Positions 43,657-52,566 of a stretch of 64,000 nucleotides of DNA are shown one piece after another. The notes under the pieces were generated by a model. It did not search any database and was not told where the DNA came from. It worked only from the letters and a program-made list of their open reading frames with translations. Position numbers and translations under genes: made by a program. How positions within the stretch are numbered: position 1 is the first letter of the stretch; each line of letters opens with the position of its first letter. The DNA is from Planctomycetota bacterium (GTDB lineage: Bacteria > Planctomycetota > Phycisphaerae > Sedimentisphaerales > Anaerobacaceae), in assembly GCA_022566315.1 (NCBI GenBank), contig JADFJC010000005.1, positions 1 to 64,000 of the forward strand, given 5' to 3'.

Positions 43657-44315
43657 TCAAACGCTTCGGCATATTTTAATCCCGCTTTCATGCCCCACAC
43701 TTTAGCATTCGATTTCGCTCCCTCCAGCGACCGTGGGTGCGGAAACTCTCTAAGCTCTGACTTGTATTGGCTCATAGCTTTCATTTTTGCCTCTATCACT
43801 CCGCTTATGTCAAAAAATACATTTGGTGAAAAACTCAGTGGATAATTCCATTCCGTCGACGACAAAACTTCAAATGAATATATCTGTCTGACTGTTTCCT
43901 CCGACAAAGGCCTCGTTGCCGTCAACACCGCTTTGTATGTGATTTGATGGTCGATATTCAAATCACCGGCATAATGGGTAAACACAATGTCAGGCTTGAT
44001 ATCCTCTTTTGCCTGCTCTATTACCTTTACCAAATCAAGCAAAGCAACCGTATCAAACCTGTTGTCCGCGAAATTGTGGAAGAAAACCTCTTTTACGCCT
44101 ATAATCTCGTTGGCTGCATGTGCCCGCTTTTTCAGTTTTTCAATTTCGCTCTTCACATTCTGGCTGTCAGCTTGGCCATATCTGGCGCCTATTCCTGTCC
44201 CCAGAATCAAAGTATATACTTCACAACCGTCATTTGTCAGCCGTGCTACCGTTCCGCCACAACCAAGGACCTCATCGTCAGGATGGGCCGCAACCACTAA
44301 AACCTTATCCTTCAT
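43635..44315 (-). CDS. PIG-L/LmbE family deacetylase
   Basis: Zn-dependent deacetylases of this family remove N-acetyl groups from sugars. The 226-residue protein opens MKDKVLVVAAHPDDEVLGCG, with the AHPDDE metal site, and has a second metal-site region HYAGDLNIDHQITYKAV at about 115. The product is cytoplasmic. It is flanked by two formyltransferases with overlaps on both sides, suggesting an exchange of acetyl for another acyl group on the Pse precursor (inference). Confidence 0.9.
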   Translation of the reverse strand: MKDKVLVVAAHPDDEVLGCGGTVARLTNDGCEVYTLILGTGIGARYGQADSQNVKSEIEKLKKRAHAANEIIGVKEVFFHNFADNRFDTVALLDLVKVIEQAKEDIKPDIVFTHYAGDLNIDHQITYKAVLTATRPLSEETVRQIYSFEVLSSTEWNYPLSFSPNVFFDISGVIEAKMKAMSQYKSELREFPHPRSLEGAKSNAKVWGMKAGLKYAEAFECVRWIR

Positions 44316-45009
44316 CTTTTATCTTTATCTTAGCCTGCGCTAAAATATACTCACCCTCCTGCCTCGCATTACAAAATTCAATACTAAGTGTTCCTGTATC
44401 CACAAAAGCGGGAGGATAGCCCTCCGCATCAAGCATTCGTATATAATCATAAATCTTTGTGCTGCTTGCCAAATCCGCTATATTACTCTGCTCGCTTTTA
44501 CGCCTCGTAAATGTTACCACCGTTCCCTCCTGTTCAATCGGCACCGGCTTATCGCGTATGATGGCAGCTATCATATTCTCAAAAACAATCTCTGCGGCAC
44601 GTGTGAATATTTCAGACGCCTTGCCGGCCAAATCCAAATCGCGTTTCATATATACAGGACCGGCATCGACCTGGCTGACAACCCTCAAGGCCGATATCTT
44701 CGTCTTGTATATTCCTCGCTCTATTAAATTCTGCAGCGGACTCCCACCTCTGCCAAAGGGCAAATCAGTCATGTGAAAAACCACACATTCAAAATTATCG
44801 TAAATTTCCTGAGGAATAATCCAGGACCAATGCGGAAAAAATATGTATTCAGGGTCGAATGCCTTGACCCTGTCAAAGCTAAGAGATTTTTTATCGGTTA
44901 TTAATTCGATTTCAAACCCAGGATTGGCGGCAATAAACTTCTGCGTTGTCTCTATATTCCACGATTTGATAGTAGCAATAATGTATTTGTTCGACTTTTT
45001 CATAATCAC
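44305..45009 (-). CDS. Formyltransferase-family protein (second)
   Basis: The 234-residue protein has VVFHMTDLPFGRGGSPLQNL at about 88-107 and VVSQVDAGPVYMKRDLDL at about 122-140, which match the formyltransferase core (H and D sites). The C-terminal part (about 190-234) looks like an extra sugar-binding or OB-like domain, with RMLDAEGYPPAFVDTGTLSI. It is similar in plan to the other formyltransferase in the operon but not closely identical. Role: N-formylation or other one-carbon transfer to the amino sugar, by family. Confidence 0.8.
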   Translation of the reverse strand: MIMKKSNKYIIATIKSWNIETTQKFIAANPGFEIELITDKKSLSFDRVKAFDPEYIFFPHWSWIIPQEIYDNFECVVFHMTDLPFGRGGSPLQNLIERGIYKTKISALRVVSQVDAGPVYMKRDLDLAGKASEIFTRAAEIVFENMIAAIIRDKPVPIEQEGTVVTFTRRKSEQSNIADLASSTKIYDYIRMLDAEGYPPAFVDTGTLSIEFCNARQEGEYILAQAKIKIKDEG

Positions 45010-45023
45010 TTAAAGGTCTTCAA

Positions 45024-45677
45024 TCATTCGGTGCCGCGTTTTCTCATCAGAAACATCGTATCTACGTTGTCATCTTCCAGATATTTCACCCGCTTTTCCT
45101 TGACAAGCTTCAGGCCATCAAACGAATCAAGATACAAACGCCCAAAGTCGGTCTTCCAAAGCAGCTCATCGTGCCCTCTGTACTTTACCTCGGTATATGT
45201 ATCGGCATAATACTCAAATCCCCAGATATACTCATTAGTGCATCTGTGGATTTCCATGAGCACCTTTTGTATATCCGAAGGAACAATATGAATAAGTGTC
45301 CCGGAAGTAAACACAAGGTCAAAAAAACCGTCCTTAAAGGGAATATCAAACGCGCTGCCCTGAATAATATTAATGTCACAGGTATTGGCTTTGCTTCGCT
45401 GGACGGCATAGTTGTTTATCTCAATGCCGTACAGGTTTTCAAAGCCCATTTTTTGCAGCAACAGCAATTGGTTTCCGATATTCGAGCCGACTTCGAGAAT
45501 TCTAATCGACCGTTCAAAATCTCCTAAAAACGTCTCATTCAGTTCAGTTCTCATCACGCCATAATGCCCTTGATACCTTTTGTCCATATCCTCCAGCGTA
45601 AGAGCATTTCGGTCGGTGTACTCTTTGCCGAACTTACCTTGCCAGTGCCGGAGCTGGGATGTCATAGCTTTGAGCAC
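45024..45677 (-). CDS. Pseudaminic-acid-associated SAM methyltransferase
   Basis: The 217-residue protein has SAM motif RILEVGSNIGNQLLLLQKMG (about 60), then YGIEINNYAVQ and DLVFTSGTLIHIVPSDIQKV. The overall pattern resembles the methylases seen within pse loci, and its neighbours are pse genes. The GTG at 45677 is chosen: GAAGGAG lies 6 bases upstream on the minus strand. A TTG at 45692 would lie inside the ribosome site. Confidence 0.88.
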   Translation of the reverse strand: MLKAMTSQLRHWQGKFGKEYTDRNALTLEDMDKRYQGHYGVMRTELNETFLGDFERSIRILEVGSNIGNQLLLLQKMGFENLYGIEINNYAVQRSKANTCDINIIQGSAFDIPFKDGFFDLVFTSGTLIHIVPSDIQKVLMEIHRCTNEYIWGFEYYADTYTEVKYRGHDELLWKTDFGRLYLDSFDGLKLVKEKRVKYLEDDNVDTMFLMRKRGTE

Positions 45678-45732
45678 TTTCTTCTCCTTCAATTAAGTCT
45701 TTATCAGTCTTTTCATTTTCCTTTCACAAAAT

Positions 45733-46914
45733 TCAGGTTAAACAGTGCTCAACTATCGATTCGACAATTTCCGCACCAACATATTCCATTTCTGTGTTTT
45801 CTAATGCCGGATAAATCGGAATCGATACCTCTCGTTTATAAAATTCTTCCGAGACTGGAAAATCCCCTTCCTTGAAACCAAAACGCCTGCGGTAATAAGG
45901 CTGCAAATGCACAGGAATATAATGCACCTGACAAAATATTTTCCTCTCCCCCAGGTGCTGAAAGAAAACATCTTTTGCCACCGAAATATCATCAAACTTT
46001 ATCTGTAACGGATAAAGATGATATACATGCTCAGTCTCAGGAGTCGTTTGCGGTATAATAAATCTCTCATCTTCACCGAAAATACCATCGTAGTACGCCG
46101 CTATCTGCCGTCTCCTTTTAATGAATCTATCAAGCTTCTTCAACTGGCTCAATCCAAGAGCACACTGGATATCAGTTATTCGATAGTTAAATCCAAGTTC
46201 GTGCATTTCGTAGTACCACGGCCCGTCATTCCTGTCCAAAAGTGATTTATCCTTGGTGATACCGTGCATACGAAGCATTTTTATTTTTTCATCCAGTTCC
46301 CTGCTATCGGTAAGGACCGCTCCCCCTTCGCCGGTCGTGATATGCTTGACAGGGTGAAAACTGAACACCGTTGCATCAGCATATTTCGACGAGCCAATCG
46401 GCACAGTTTTGTACTTGGCACCAATTGCATGGCAGCCATCGTCCACTAATTGAAATTCATACTTATTCGCAAGCCGGCGAAGCGATTCCCACTGACAGGG
46501 CTGACCGGCATAATCGACCGCGACAACCGCCTTTACTCTGTTTCCACAAGCATCATATTGCTTCAGCTTCGTTTCCAGTTTTTCGACGTCAATCGTATAA
46601 GAGCACGCATCAATATCCACAAAATCCGCTTTCGCTCCCGCATACAGAATACAATTGGCACTGGCGAGAAAGGTTATCGGTGTCGTCAATACCACATCGC
46701 CGGCCTTCCAGCCGAGAGCCAAACCAGCCAAATGCAGCGACGCGGTCCCACTGCTGAGAACCGTGGCGCATTCGGATTCAAATTTTTGACATAATGCTCT
46801 CTCGAAATCGCATACATTCGGTCCCTGAGTGAGCCAATCCGAACTTAAAACATCAACTACAGACCGGATGTCGCTGTCGTCCACAAACTGCTTCCCGTAA
46901 GGAATAGGACGCAT
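45733..46914 (-). CDS. pseC: PseC aminotransferase
   Basis: PseC transfers an amino group to C4 of the 4-keto sugar made by PseB. The 393-residue protein starts MRPIPYGKQFVDDSDIRSVV, with SSGTASLHLAGLALGWKAGD, the PLP region VDDGCHAIGA and the lysine segment VFSFHPVKHITTGEGGAVLT. HYIPVHLQPYYRR is characteristic of PseC. It overlaps the 3' end of pseB by about 60 bases. Confidence 0.94.
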   Translation of the reverse strand: MRPIPYGKQFVDDSDIRSVVDVLSSDWLTQGPNVCDFERALCQKFESECATVLSSGTASLHLAGLALGWKAGDVVLTTPITFLASANCILYAGAKADFVDIDACSYTIDVEKLETKLKQYDACGNRVKAVVAVDYAGQPCQWESLRRLANKYEFQLVDDGCHAIGAKYKTVPIGSSKYADATVFSFHPVKHITTGEGGAVLTDSRELDEKIKMLRMHGITKDKSLLDRNDGPWYYEMHELGFNYRITDIQCALGLSQLKKLDRFIKRRRQIAAYYDGIFGEDERFIIPQTTPETEHVYHLYPLQIKFDDISVAKDVFFQHLGERKIFCQVHYIPVHLQPYYRRRFGFKEGDFPVSEEFYKREVSIPIYPALENTEMEYVGAEIVESIVEHCLT

Positions 46915-47896
46915 CGTCTTTCTCCTTATCTTCTACCATCTTCGCCAGGTCCTCCACTTCCAGCCAATGCTTATTATTATCACTTCTGTAACCGGCAAAA
47001 CCTGTATTGAGCGGCTTACCGTCTCGCCGCTCAAAGTCACGCTCTACCACATGCGGATAAATAACAAACTTGTCCTCAAACTCATAAGTGTGGATGCCGT
47101 CATCAGGAGAAACTAAGGTCTCATGAAGTTTTTCGCCAGGCCTTATACCAGTTACTATCTGTTCACATTCCGGGGCTACAGCTCTGGCCAAGTCCACTAT
47201 TCTCATACTTGGTATCTTGGGAACGAATATCTCACCGCCGGCCATTTCCAAAAGTGACCTTAATACAAAACTAACGGCCTCCTCCAGAGTCATCCAAAAA
47301 CGTGTCATTCGTTCGTCCGTTATGGGAATTTGTCCCTTTTGTCGACATTCCTTGAAAAACGGCACAACACTCCCTCTGGAGCCAAAGACGTTGCCATACC
47401 TGACAACACTAAACTTTTTACCCTTAGGTGAATAATTATTTCCTGCAATAAAGAGTTTCTCGGCACATAGTTTTGTAGCGCCGTATAAATTCACAGGGTT
47501 TGCGGCTTTATCAGTGCTTAAAGCGATTACTTTTTTCACTCCATTATCAATGGCAGCATCAATAATATTCGCAGCTCCAAATACATTGGTTTTTACCACT
47601 TCAAACGGATTATATTCGGCGGAAGGAACTATCTTAAGCGCAGCTGCATGAATGACATAATCAACACCGCTGAAAGCACGGTGCAATCTATTAGAATCAC
47701 GCACATTGCCGATAAAATACCTCATACAGGGATCATTAAAGCACTTTTGCATTTCATACTGTTTCATCTCGTCTCGGCTGAAAATTATAAGCTTCCTGGG
47801 GCTAAATTTACTTAATACTATTTCGATGAACTTCTTACCGAACGACCCTGTCCCGCCAGTAACAAGTACAACCTTGTTGTTCAGTGAGTTTTCCAT
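46853..47896 (-). CDS. pseB: UDP-GlcNAc 4,6-dehydratase (inverting) PseB
   Basis: PseB is the first pseudaminic-acid enzyme. It dehydrates UDP-GlcNAc and inverts C5. The 347-residue protein has the NAD-binding GGTGSFGKKF near residue 14, FSRDEMKQYEMQK, AAALKIVPSAEYNPFEVVKT and the active-site region LSTDKAANPVNLYGATKLCA. RPGEKLHETLVSPDD near 280 is typical. It begins the pse operon; the upstream gap 47897-48179 shows no gene and no clear promoter. Confidence 0.95.
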   Translation of the reverse strand: MENSLNNKVVLVTGGTGSFGKKFIEIVLSKFSPRKLIIFSRDEMKQYEMQKCFNDPCMRYFIGNVRDSNRLHRAFSGVDYVIHAAALKIVPSAEYNPFEVVKTNVFGAANIIDAAIDNGVKKVIALSTDKAANPVNLYGATKLCAEKLFIAGNNYSPKGKKFSVVRYGNVFGSRGSVVPFFKECRQKGQIPITDERMTRFWMTLEEAVSFVLRSLLEMAGGEIFVPKIPSMRIVDLARAVAPECEQIVTGIRPGEKLHETLVSPDDGIHTYEFEDKFVIYPHVVERDFERRDGKPLNTGFAGYRSDNNKHWLEVEDLAKMVEDKEKDDASYSLREAVCGRQRHPVCS

Positions 47897-48179
47897 ATTA
47901 ATTTCCCTTTGCTTACCAGAAAATACGAGGTCACCTTCTCTGGCTCTCTCGTTTCAACACGGTCATTATAAAAATCCACCTCAAGAGCGCCCTTGCAGAC
48001 GAACAAAACTCCAGGATGACCGCCAGCTTACGTTACATTGGCTTGTAAACATGACGTACAAGCTCATATATAGGCAGACTCCGTCCCCGTGGGTGTACAA
48101 AGATGAAACTGACACCTACGAGGCGCTCTTTACAACAAAGTTATCATGCTTTGATTTTGCCTAAACTTGTTTTTTATAA

Positions 48180-48512
48180 CTAAATATTGTCACGATAAGT
48201 TGCGATGGTTTTTTTGCCCTTACGGACCCGGCTTAGCTCTTCGGCAGTCTCGGCTTGCTGAGCTGTAAGAGCAAGACATAGGTCCTGGTATAATTTTCGC
48301 AACTCCTCGCGCTGACTTTTAAATTCAGACGATTCAAGAACACCCGACCGGGCGATTTCCCCTACAAGAGAGCTGGCTTGCTTGCTTAAGACCTCGATTT
48401 CATTGATGTTGCCCTGCCGGGCGAGCTCTATTTGTTTTTCCAACAGGTTTTGTAGCTCGTCCAGCAGATGTATCTGTTCATCTGGAATAATCTCATCACT
48501 ATCTGTGCTCAT
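48180..48512 (-). CDS. Small helical protein, possibly FliT-like
   Basis: The 110-residue protein is predicted to be almost all helix: IHLLDELQNLLEKQIELARQ, then EIEVLSKQASSLVGEIARSG and EELRKLYQDLCLALTAQQAE. This pattern and size resemble FliT or FlgN-type export chaperones, but the sequence is too short to assign. It starts overlapping the stop of the TPR gene (ATGA) and is the last gene of that unit. Confidence 0.65.
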   Translation of the reverse strand: MSTDSDEIIPDEQIHLLDELQNLLEKQIELARQGNINEIEVLSKQASSLVGEIARSGVLESSEFKSQREELRKLYQDLCLALTAQQAETAEELSRVRKGKKTIATYRDNI

Positions 48513-49156
48513 AGCATTCGAGCTCCTGTTTGGGTTCCTTGTTTTGCTTGAGCCAAACTATGTTCGGCTTCTTCCAGGAGATTAGCTGCATCTTTGTGGT
48601 TCTCGTCCAGGCTTAACAGGTCCAGGAGAATTTTTTTAGACTCCTCGAACCTGCCATCTTTCATATATAGCGCTGCCAGAGGGAACATAACGGAGATATC
48701 GCCCGGGTGCATATTCAAATACATCTCCAGATAGTGGGTAACCTGTGCGAATGAACCCATTTGGCAGGAGGCTTGAAACAGACCCAGAAGAGCTATCAGA
48801 TTATCAGTGTCCAGCTCCAGGCTTTTGAGATACATCTCAAAGGCCCGCTTGTAATCGGCTCTTTCCTGTGCGATCATAGCGAAGCCCGCGTAGGCCTTGG
48901 CGCAATTAGCGTCCAGCCGACAGGCGACCCTGAACGCTATTTCAGCATCATCAAGAAGATCCTTTTGCAGGGCCACTACTCCAAGCCCAACGTAAGGACC
49001 CGCTTCGTCAGGCGATAAGACGGCTGCTTTTTCGTAGTATTGTTGTGCCTGGGTGTAGTTGCCGACAGAGGTGTAACAGTCCCCCAGTTCCTGCAAAACT
49101 TCGTAATGCTGCGTCGAGTCGTGCTGTTCATCGACATTATTTTCTATTATGTCCAT
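48509..49156 (-). CDS. TPR protein
   Basis: The 215-residue protein consists of about five tetratricopeptide repeats, with VLQELGDCYTSVGNYTQAQQ, AGPYVGLGVVALQKDLLDDA and AYAGFAMIAQERADYKRAFE. TPRs bind protein partners. It lies between a GT2-TPR gene (10-base overlap) and the small helical gene, so it may be a scaffold for the glycosylation machinery (inference). Confidence 0.85.
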   Translation of the reverse strand: MDIIENNVDEQHDSTQHYEVLQELGDCYTSVGNYTQAQQYYEKAAVLSPDEAGPYVGLGVVALQKDLLDDAEIAFRVACRLDANCAKAYAGFAMIAQERADYKRAFEMYLKSLELDTDNLIALLGLFQASCQMGSFAQVTHYLEMYLNMHPGDISVMFPLAALYMKDGRFEESKKILLDLLSLDENHKDAANLLEEAEHSLAQAKQGTQTGARML

Positions 49157-50772
49157 TGCAATTCTTTTCCTTCGAGTATTTGTTCCGCTTTTTCGAGTAA
49201 TTTAATCGCCGAGTTAAAATCCTTTTCTTCGCGTTTGACCTTTGCCTCCAGCAGGAGTGTATCCACCGTTGGCCGTTGACGGTTGACTTCACGGCTGAGT
49301 TCGGCTGCTCGAATGTGGCCGCCGGCTCTGAAAGATGCCTTTGCTGCTAACGTTTTCATCCACAGTTCGTTTTCATGATGCGCGGTGATATATTCAAACA
49401 TTTCAGCAGCCTTTGACCAATTGCCGTTCTTTTCTGCTGACCTGGCTTTTTCAAGCAATTGGTCAAACTGAAACGGTATTTCTTCTGGTTGCAGCCGCCT
49501 TATCACAATGCCGGACGCATTCAGAGATTCACGCACCGATAAATTTGGAAACCTCCTCCGGGCATACTGTAAGTCATTTTTTCTGACCACTACCGCCCAG
49601 AGTCTATCTGTTGAATCTTCTAACTCAAATCCCTCGTTGTTGACGGAGCTGTTGACCAAAGCATGGAGCGAATCCTCTACCCAGAATTCTCTCATGGGAA
49701 ATCCGCTTGGTACTATGGCAATATATTCACCCTCACATCTGGCTAAAGCTGCGTCTATTCGCTCGGCCCCAGAAAACAACGGATTAACGAGCACGGGGAT
49801 TATGTTAGGCATATCGGTGTCAAGTTTTTCGAAATCCGCTGTCGGCAGTGGCATATAAACCTCGTATGGATAGAAGGTACGCTGCCAGATAGAACCGAGG
49901 GTTGTGCCCGCCTGCTTGTTTAGCCTCTCTGTAATAAAAATGATGGACATATCTCCGAGTTTAGTCCAGGGTTTGGCGGGCCGGGTGGTTCGTATCGTTA
50001 GGATGTTCCTCGTATATTCCTTTTCCTTCTTGCGACACTGCACTGATATTCTGTCACAGTCACCGTCAGGCTGATAAAATTCACCGGTAATTTCAGGGAC
50101 ATGGTGAAAATCTGAGAAGAAAACCAACCGACGCGTCATATCCCAGTCTATTAAAACGTTGATGTCCTCGTTATATAAACCCGTTTTTTCAAGCAAATCC
50201 TTCCGATGCATAAGGCTTACGTGCAGGACATGATTATAGTACAACATAAAAAAGCGGTCGAAGTCCCTGCTGATTTCAACGACTTTGCTTAAAACCTTTC
50301 GGCTGCCGTCCGGGCAAACCTTACAATACACTTTATACAAATCACTGTATGCGACTTGGCAGTCGCTTTTGTTTTCAAGAGCATCGACCAGTGTTTCGAT
50401 GTGATTAGGATAATATAGGTCATCGTCGTCAAGGTAGGCAACGTATTTGCCTTTGGCCCGAGATAATGCTTCATTAAGCGAATGGGCCTTGCCGCGATTC
50501 TCCTTTCTGTCGATAAACATTAACCGCTCGTCACCAAATGAATTAACTATATCGCTTACGTCTTCACCACCATCGTTTATTACGATTATCTGAAGATTTC
50601 GATAACTCTGGCGCACAACACTGGCCAGGGCCCCAGCTAAATATCGGCGCCGATTAAAAGTTGGAACAAGCACAGTAACGACCGGCCCGGCCTTTTTCTT
50701 AGACCACAAAGGCGCCTCATTGCTTTTTGGGGCACTCTCGTAGTTTTCTGACATTCCAGGAATATCTGACAT
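49147..50772 (-). CDS. GT2 glycosyltransferase with second GT-like and TPR domains
   Basis: The 541-residue protein has a GT2 domain (about 28-250; VVTVLVPTFNRRRYLAGALA, VINDGGEDVSDIVN, AYLDDDDLYYP, LIDWDMTRRL). A second, degenerate GT-like or nucleotide-binding stretch follows (about 275-400; FITERLNKQAGTTLGSIWQR, CEGEYIAIVPSG). The C-terminal TPR segments (about 425-535) read LLEKARSAEKNGNWSKAAEM and VDTLLLEAKVKREEKDFNSA. It belongs to the sigma-54-controlled unit starting at 52368. Confidence 0.85.
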   Translation of the reverse strand: MSDIPGMSENYESAPKSNEAPLWSKKKAGPVVTVLVPTFNRRRYLAGALASVVRQSYRNLQIIVINDGGEDVSDIVNSFGDERLMFIDRKENRGKAHSLNEALSRAKGKYVAYLDDDDLYYPNHIETLVDALENKSDCQVAYSDLYKVYCKVCPDGSRKVLSKVVEISRDFDRFFMLYYNHVLHVSLMHRKDLLEKTGLYNEDINVLIDWDMTRRLVFFSDFHHVPEITGEFYQPDGDCDRISVQCRKKEKEYTRNILTIRTTRPAKPWTKLGDMSIIFITERLNKQAGTTLGSIWQRTFYPYEVYMPLPTADFEKLDTDMPNIIPVLVNPLFSGAERIDAALARCEGEYIAIVPSGFPMREFWVEDSLHALVNSSVNNEGFELEDSTDRLWAVVVRKNDLQYARRRFPNLSVRESLNASGIVIRRLQPEEIPFQFDQLLEKARSAEKNGNWSKAAEMFEYITAHHENELWMKTLAAKASFRAGGHIRAAELSREVNRQRPTVDTLLLEAKVKREEKDFNSAIKLLEKAEQILEGKELQWT

Positions 50773-50790
50773 TTTCTAAATAGCTAAAAA

Positions 50791-52368
50791 TTACACAGTC
50801 AAATTGCTCTTGAACTTCGGAACGGAAAATTCTGCCGGTAATCCAATATCTTCAAAACTCAATTTTTGCAAGTTATTGGAAAACGCGGGCACGACTTGGT
50901 GCGAATCTATCTCGCTTTCGAATTGGGTGAAAATGCTGTTGATTTCACTCAACTGTTTCTGTAACGGATAATTTTCTTCGACGAATCTGCGATACCCTTT
51001 GGGGTCATAAGTATCGGAAAGAATCTGCTCGCAGAATTCTTCCGAGATGTTAAATAAGAACTCTGACGGAAATATCTCCTCTGCACCCGGGAAATTATGG
51101 ATGACCGGCTTAAGACCGCAGGCCATTGCTTCTAAAAGTCCCATACCCTGGCTCTCAATGATACTTGTCGAAACGATGTAATGTTTGTCCTCAAGCCAGG
51201 AACGGACATCTTCCTGCCAGCCGTCGAAGAACACCACATCGCGAAGCTCAAGAGCATCAACCATATGCTTTAGGTATTGCTCAAGTGTTCTGTTCTGAAA
51301 TATCCCCCCGAAGAACAGACGATACTCAGGGTCAATATAGTGCAGCTTTTGCAGGCACTGTAAAACGAAAGCGGGGTTCTTTACAGTTCTCAGATTGGAC
51401 AAAAAAGCAATATTCTTGCCGTGCTGCCGCTCGGTAAAAGTAAATCTTTCAATATCTACGCCGCCGGGGATCGTAACTACCGATGTTTGACTTTCCAGGT
51501 TTGGAACCGTGTGGATAAGAGCATCTTTGACAAAGCTGTTGCCAACGGTAACAAGGATGTCGATATTAGCCCAGTTCATCTGCTCGGGCCATTGCGCATA
51601 GGCTTCGTAGCGGTGCAGTCTGACAATATTTTTGCAGACTTTCGGCTGCTTCGAGCCTATTACTGCAAGATTTGTGCACCACTCGAACCACGAAATATCA
51701 CTCCATTTCATTAATTCATACACTTCTTCTTCTGTTTGCTCTTCAAAAACGTGCACTTGAAAACGTTGCTCTGAAAATTTGATGATTTCATTGAGAAATC
51801 CCATACCATCACCACCACAGAAGAAAGCTATCTTAGGTCTTTTGCTGCGAATCACTTCAAGCATTGGCTTAAGAATCTCCTGGTTGGGCCAGCTTTGCAG
51901 TGAGCGGAGAAGTATTTCAATAGCGTTGGCCTTATTATTCTGCTCTAAGAATATATTGGCGGTTCTGTTTAGTACGTCCACATTCAATATGTCCATCTGC
52001 TCCATATTATCGAAAAGCTGCATAGCTTCGTTTGCTTTGCCGACAGCAAGATATGCTTCTACAAGGTTCCACACTACTTCTGCGGAGTCCTCTTGGTGGC
52101 TCAGGGCTTTGACGAAATGCTCGATGGCTTCATCCGAACGGCCAAGGCAATGCAGAATTGCTCCTGTATCATTCAGCACTTGGGCGTTGCCGCTGGTCGT
52201 GCGAAGATATTCTTGCATACAGGCCAGAGATTCCTGGTACTTACCAGCTTCAGCTAATTCCAAACCTTTCTCGTAATAATTGGGCTTACAATACGCATTA
52301 TTTTGCCTTTGCCCACTACTACTCTGCGAAGCACGAGCGGGCGGCTCCGGATTCATACTTATTGCCAT
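50791..52368 (-). CDS. TPR-GT4 family glycosyltransferase
   Basis: The 525-residue protein has N-terminal TPRs (about 30-165; YYEKGLELAEAGKYQESLAC, VLNDTGAILHCLGRSDEAIE) and a GT-B domain (about 175-490) with PKIAFFCGGDGMGFLNEIIK, IPGGVDIERF, KNIAFLSNLRTVKNPAFVLQ and the donor-site motif ESQGMGLLEAMACG with two glutamates. This is another TPR-guided transferase likely to act on flagellin. It is the first gene behind the sigma-54 site at 52430-52446. Confidence 0.87.
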   Translation of the reverse strand: MAISMNPEPPARASQSSSGQRQNNAYCKPNYYEKGLELAEAGKYQESLACMQEYLRTTSGNAQVLNDTGAILHCLGRSDEAIEHFVKALSHQEDSAEVVWNLVEAYLAVGKANEAMQLFDNMEQMDILNVDVLNRTANIFLEQNNKANAIEILLRSLQSWPNQEILKPMLEVIRSKRPKIAFFCGGDGMGFLNEIIKFSEQRFQVHVFEEQTEEEVYELMKWSDISWFEWCTNLAVIGSKQPKVCKNIVRLHRYEAYAQWPEQMNWANIDILVTVGNSFVKDALIHTVPNLESQTSVVTIPGGVDIERFTFTERQHGKNIAFLSNLRTVKNPAFVLQCLQKLHYIDPEYRLFFGGIFQNRTLEQYLKHMVDALELRDVVFFDGWQEDVRSWLEDKHYIVSTSIIESQGMGLLEAMACGLKPVIHNFPGAEEIFPSEFLFNISEEFCEQILSDTYDPKGYRRFVEENYPLQKQLSEINSIFTQFESEIDSHQVVPAFSNNLQKLSFEDIGLPAEFSVPKFKSNLTV

Positions 52369-52429
52369 CTGTTTTGCTCCTAATTCTTAGAAACCGACCA
52401 TCCCACGGTCGTAACCTTGGTAAGAGTAA

Positions 52430-52446
52430 TGCAAATTCCGTGCCGT
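52430..52446 (-). promoter_or_regulatory. Sigma-54 promoter of the TPR-glycosyltransferase unit
   Basis: On the minus strand the site reads ACGGCACGGAATTTGCA, with GG and GC 10 bases apart. It matches the RpoN consensus except that the T before GG is C. It lies 62 bases upstream of the ATG at 52368, between flgL and the glycosyltransferase gene. Confidence 0.75.
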
Positions 52447-52566
52447 TAACCTGTACCGGCGTATATTTGCAATTTCGCAGCCCCATGCGTAACACTTGTA
52501 TAAATATCAAACATATTTGTTGTCAAATTACCCAGAAGTCAGCTCTGTCCTCTGCCCTCTGTCCTA

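Noticed and set aside
46853-46914. Overlap of pseB and pseC considered as a misannotated start
   Set aside because: Both the pseB C-terminus and the pseC N-terminus (MRPIPYGKQFVDD) read as real family sequence, so the overlap is accepted.
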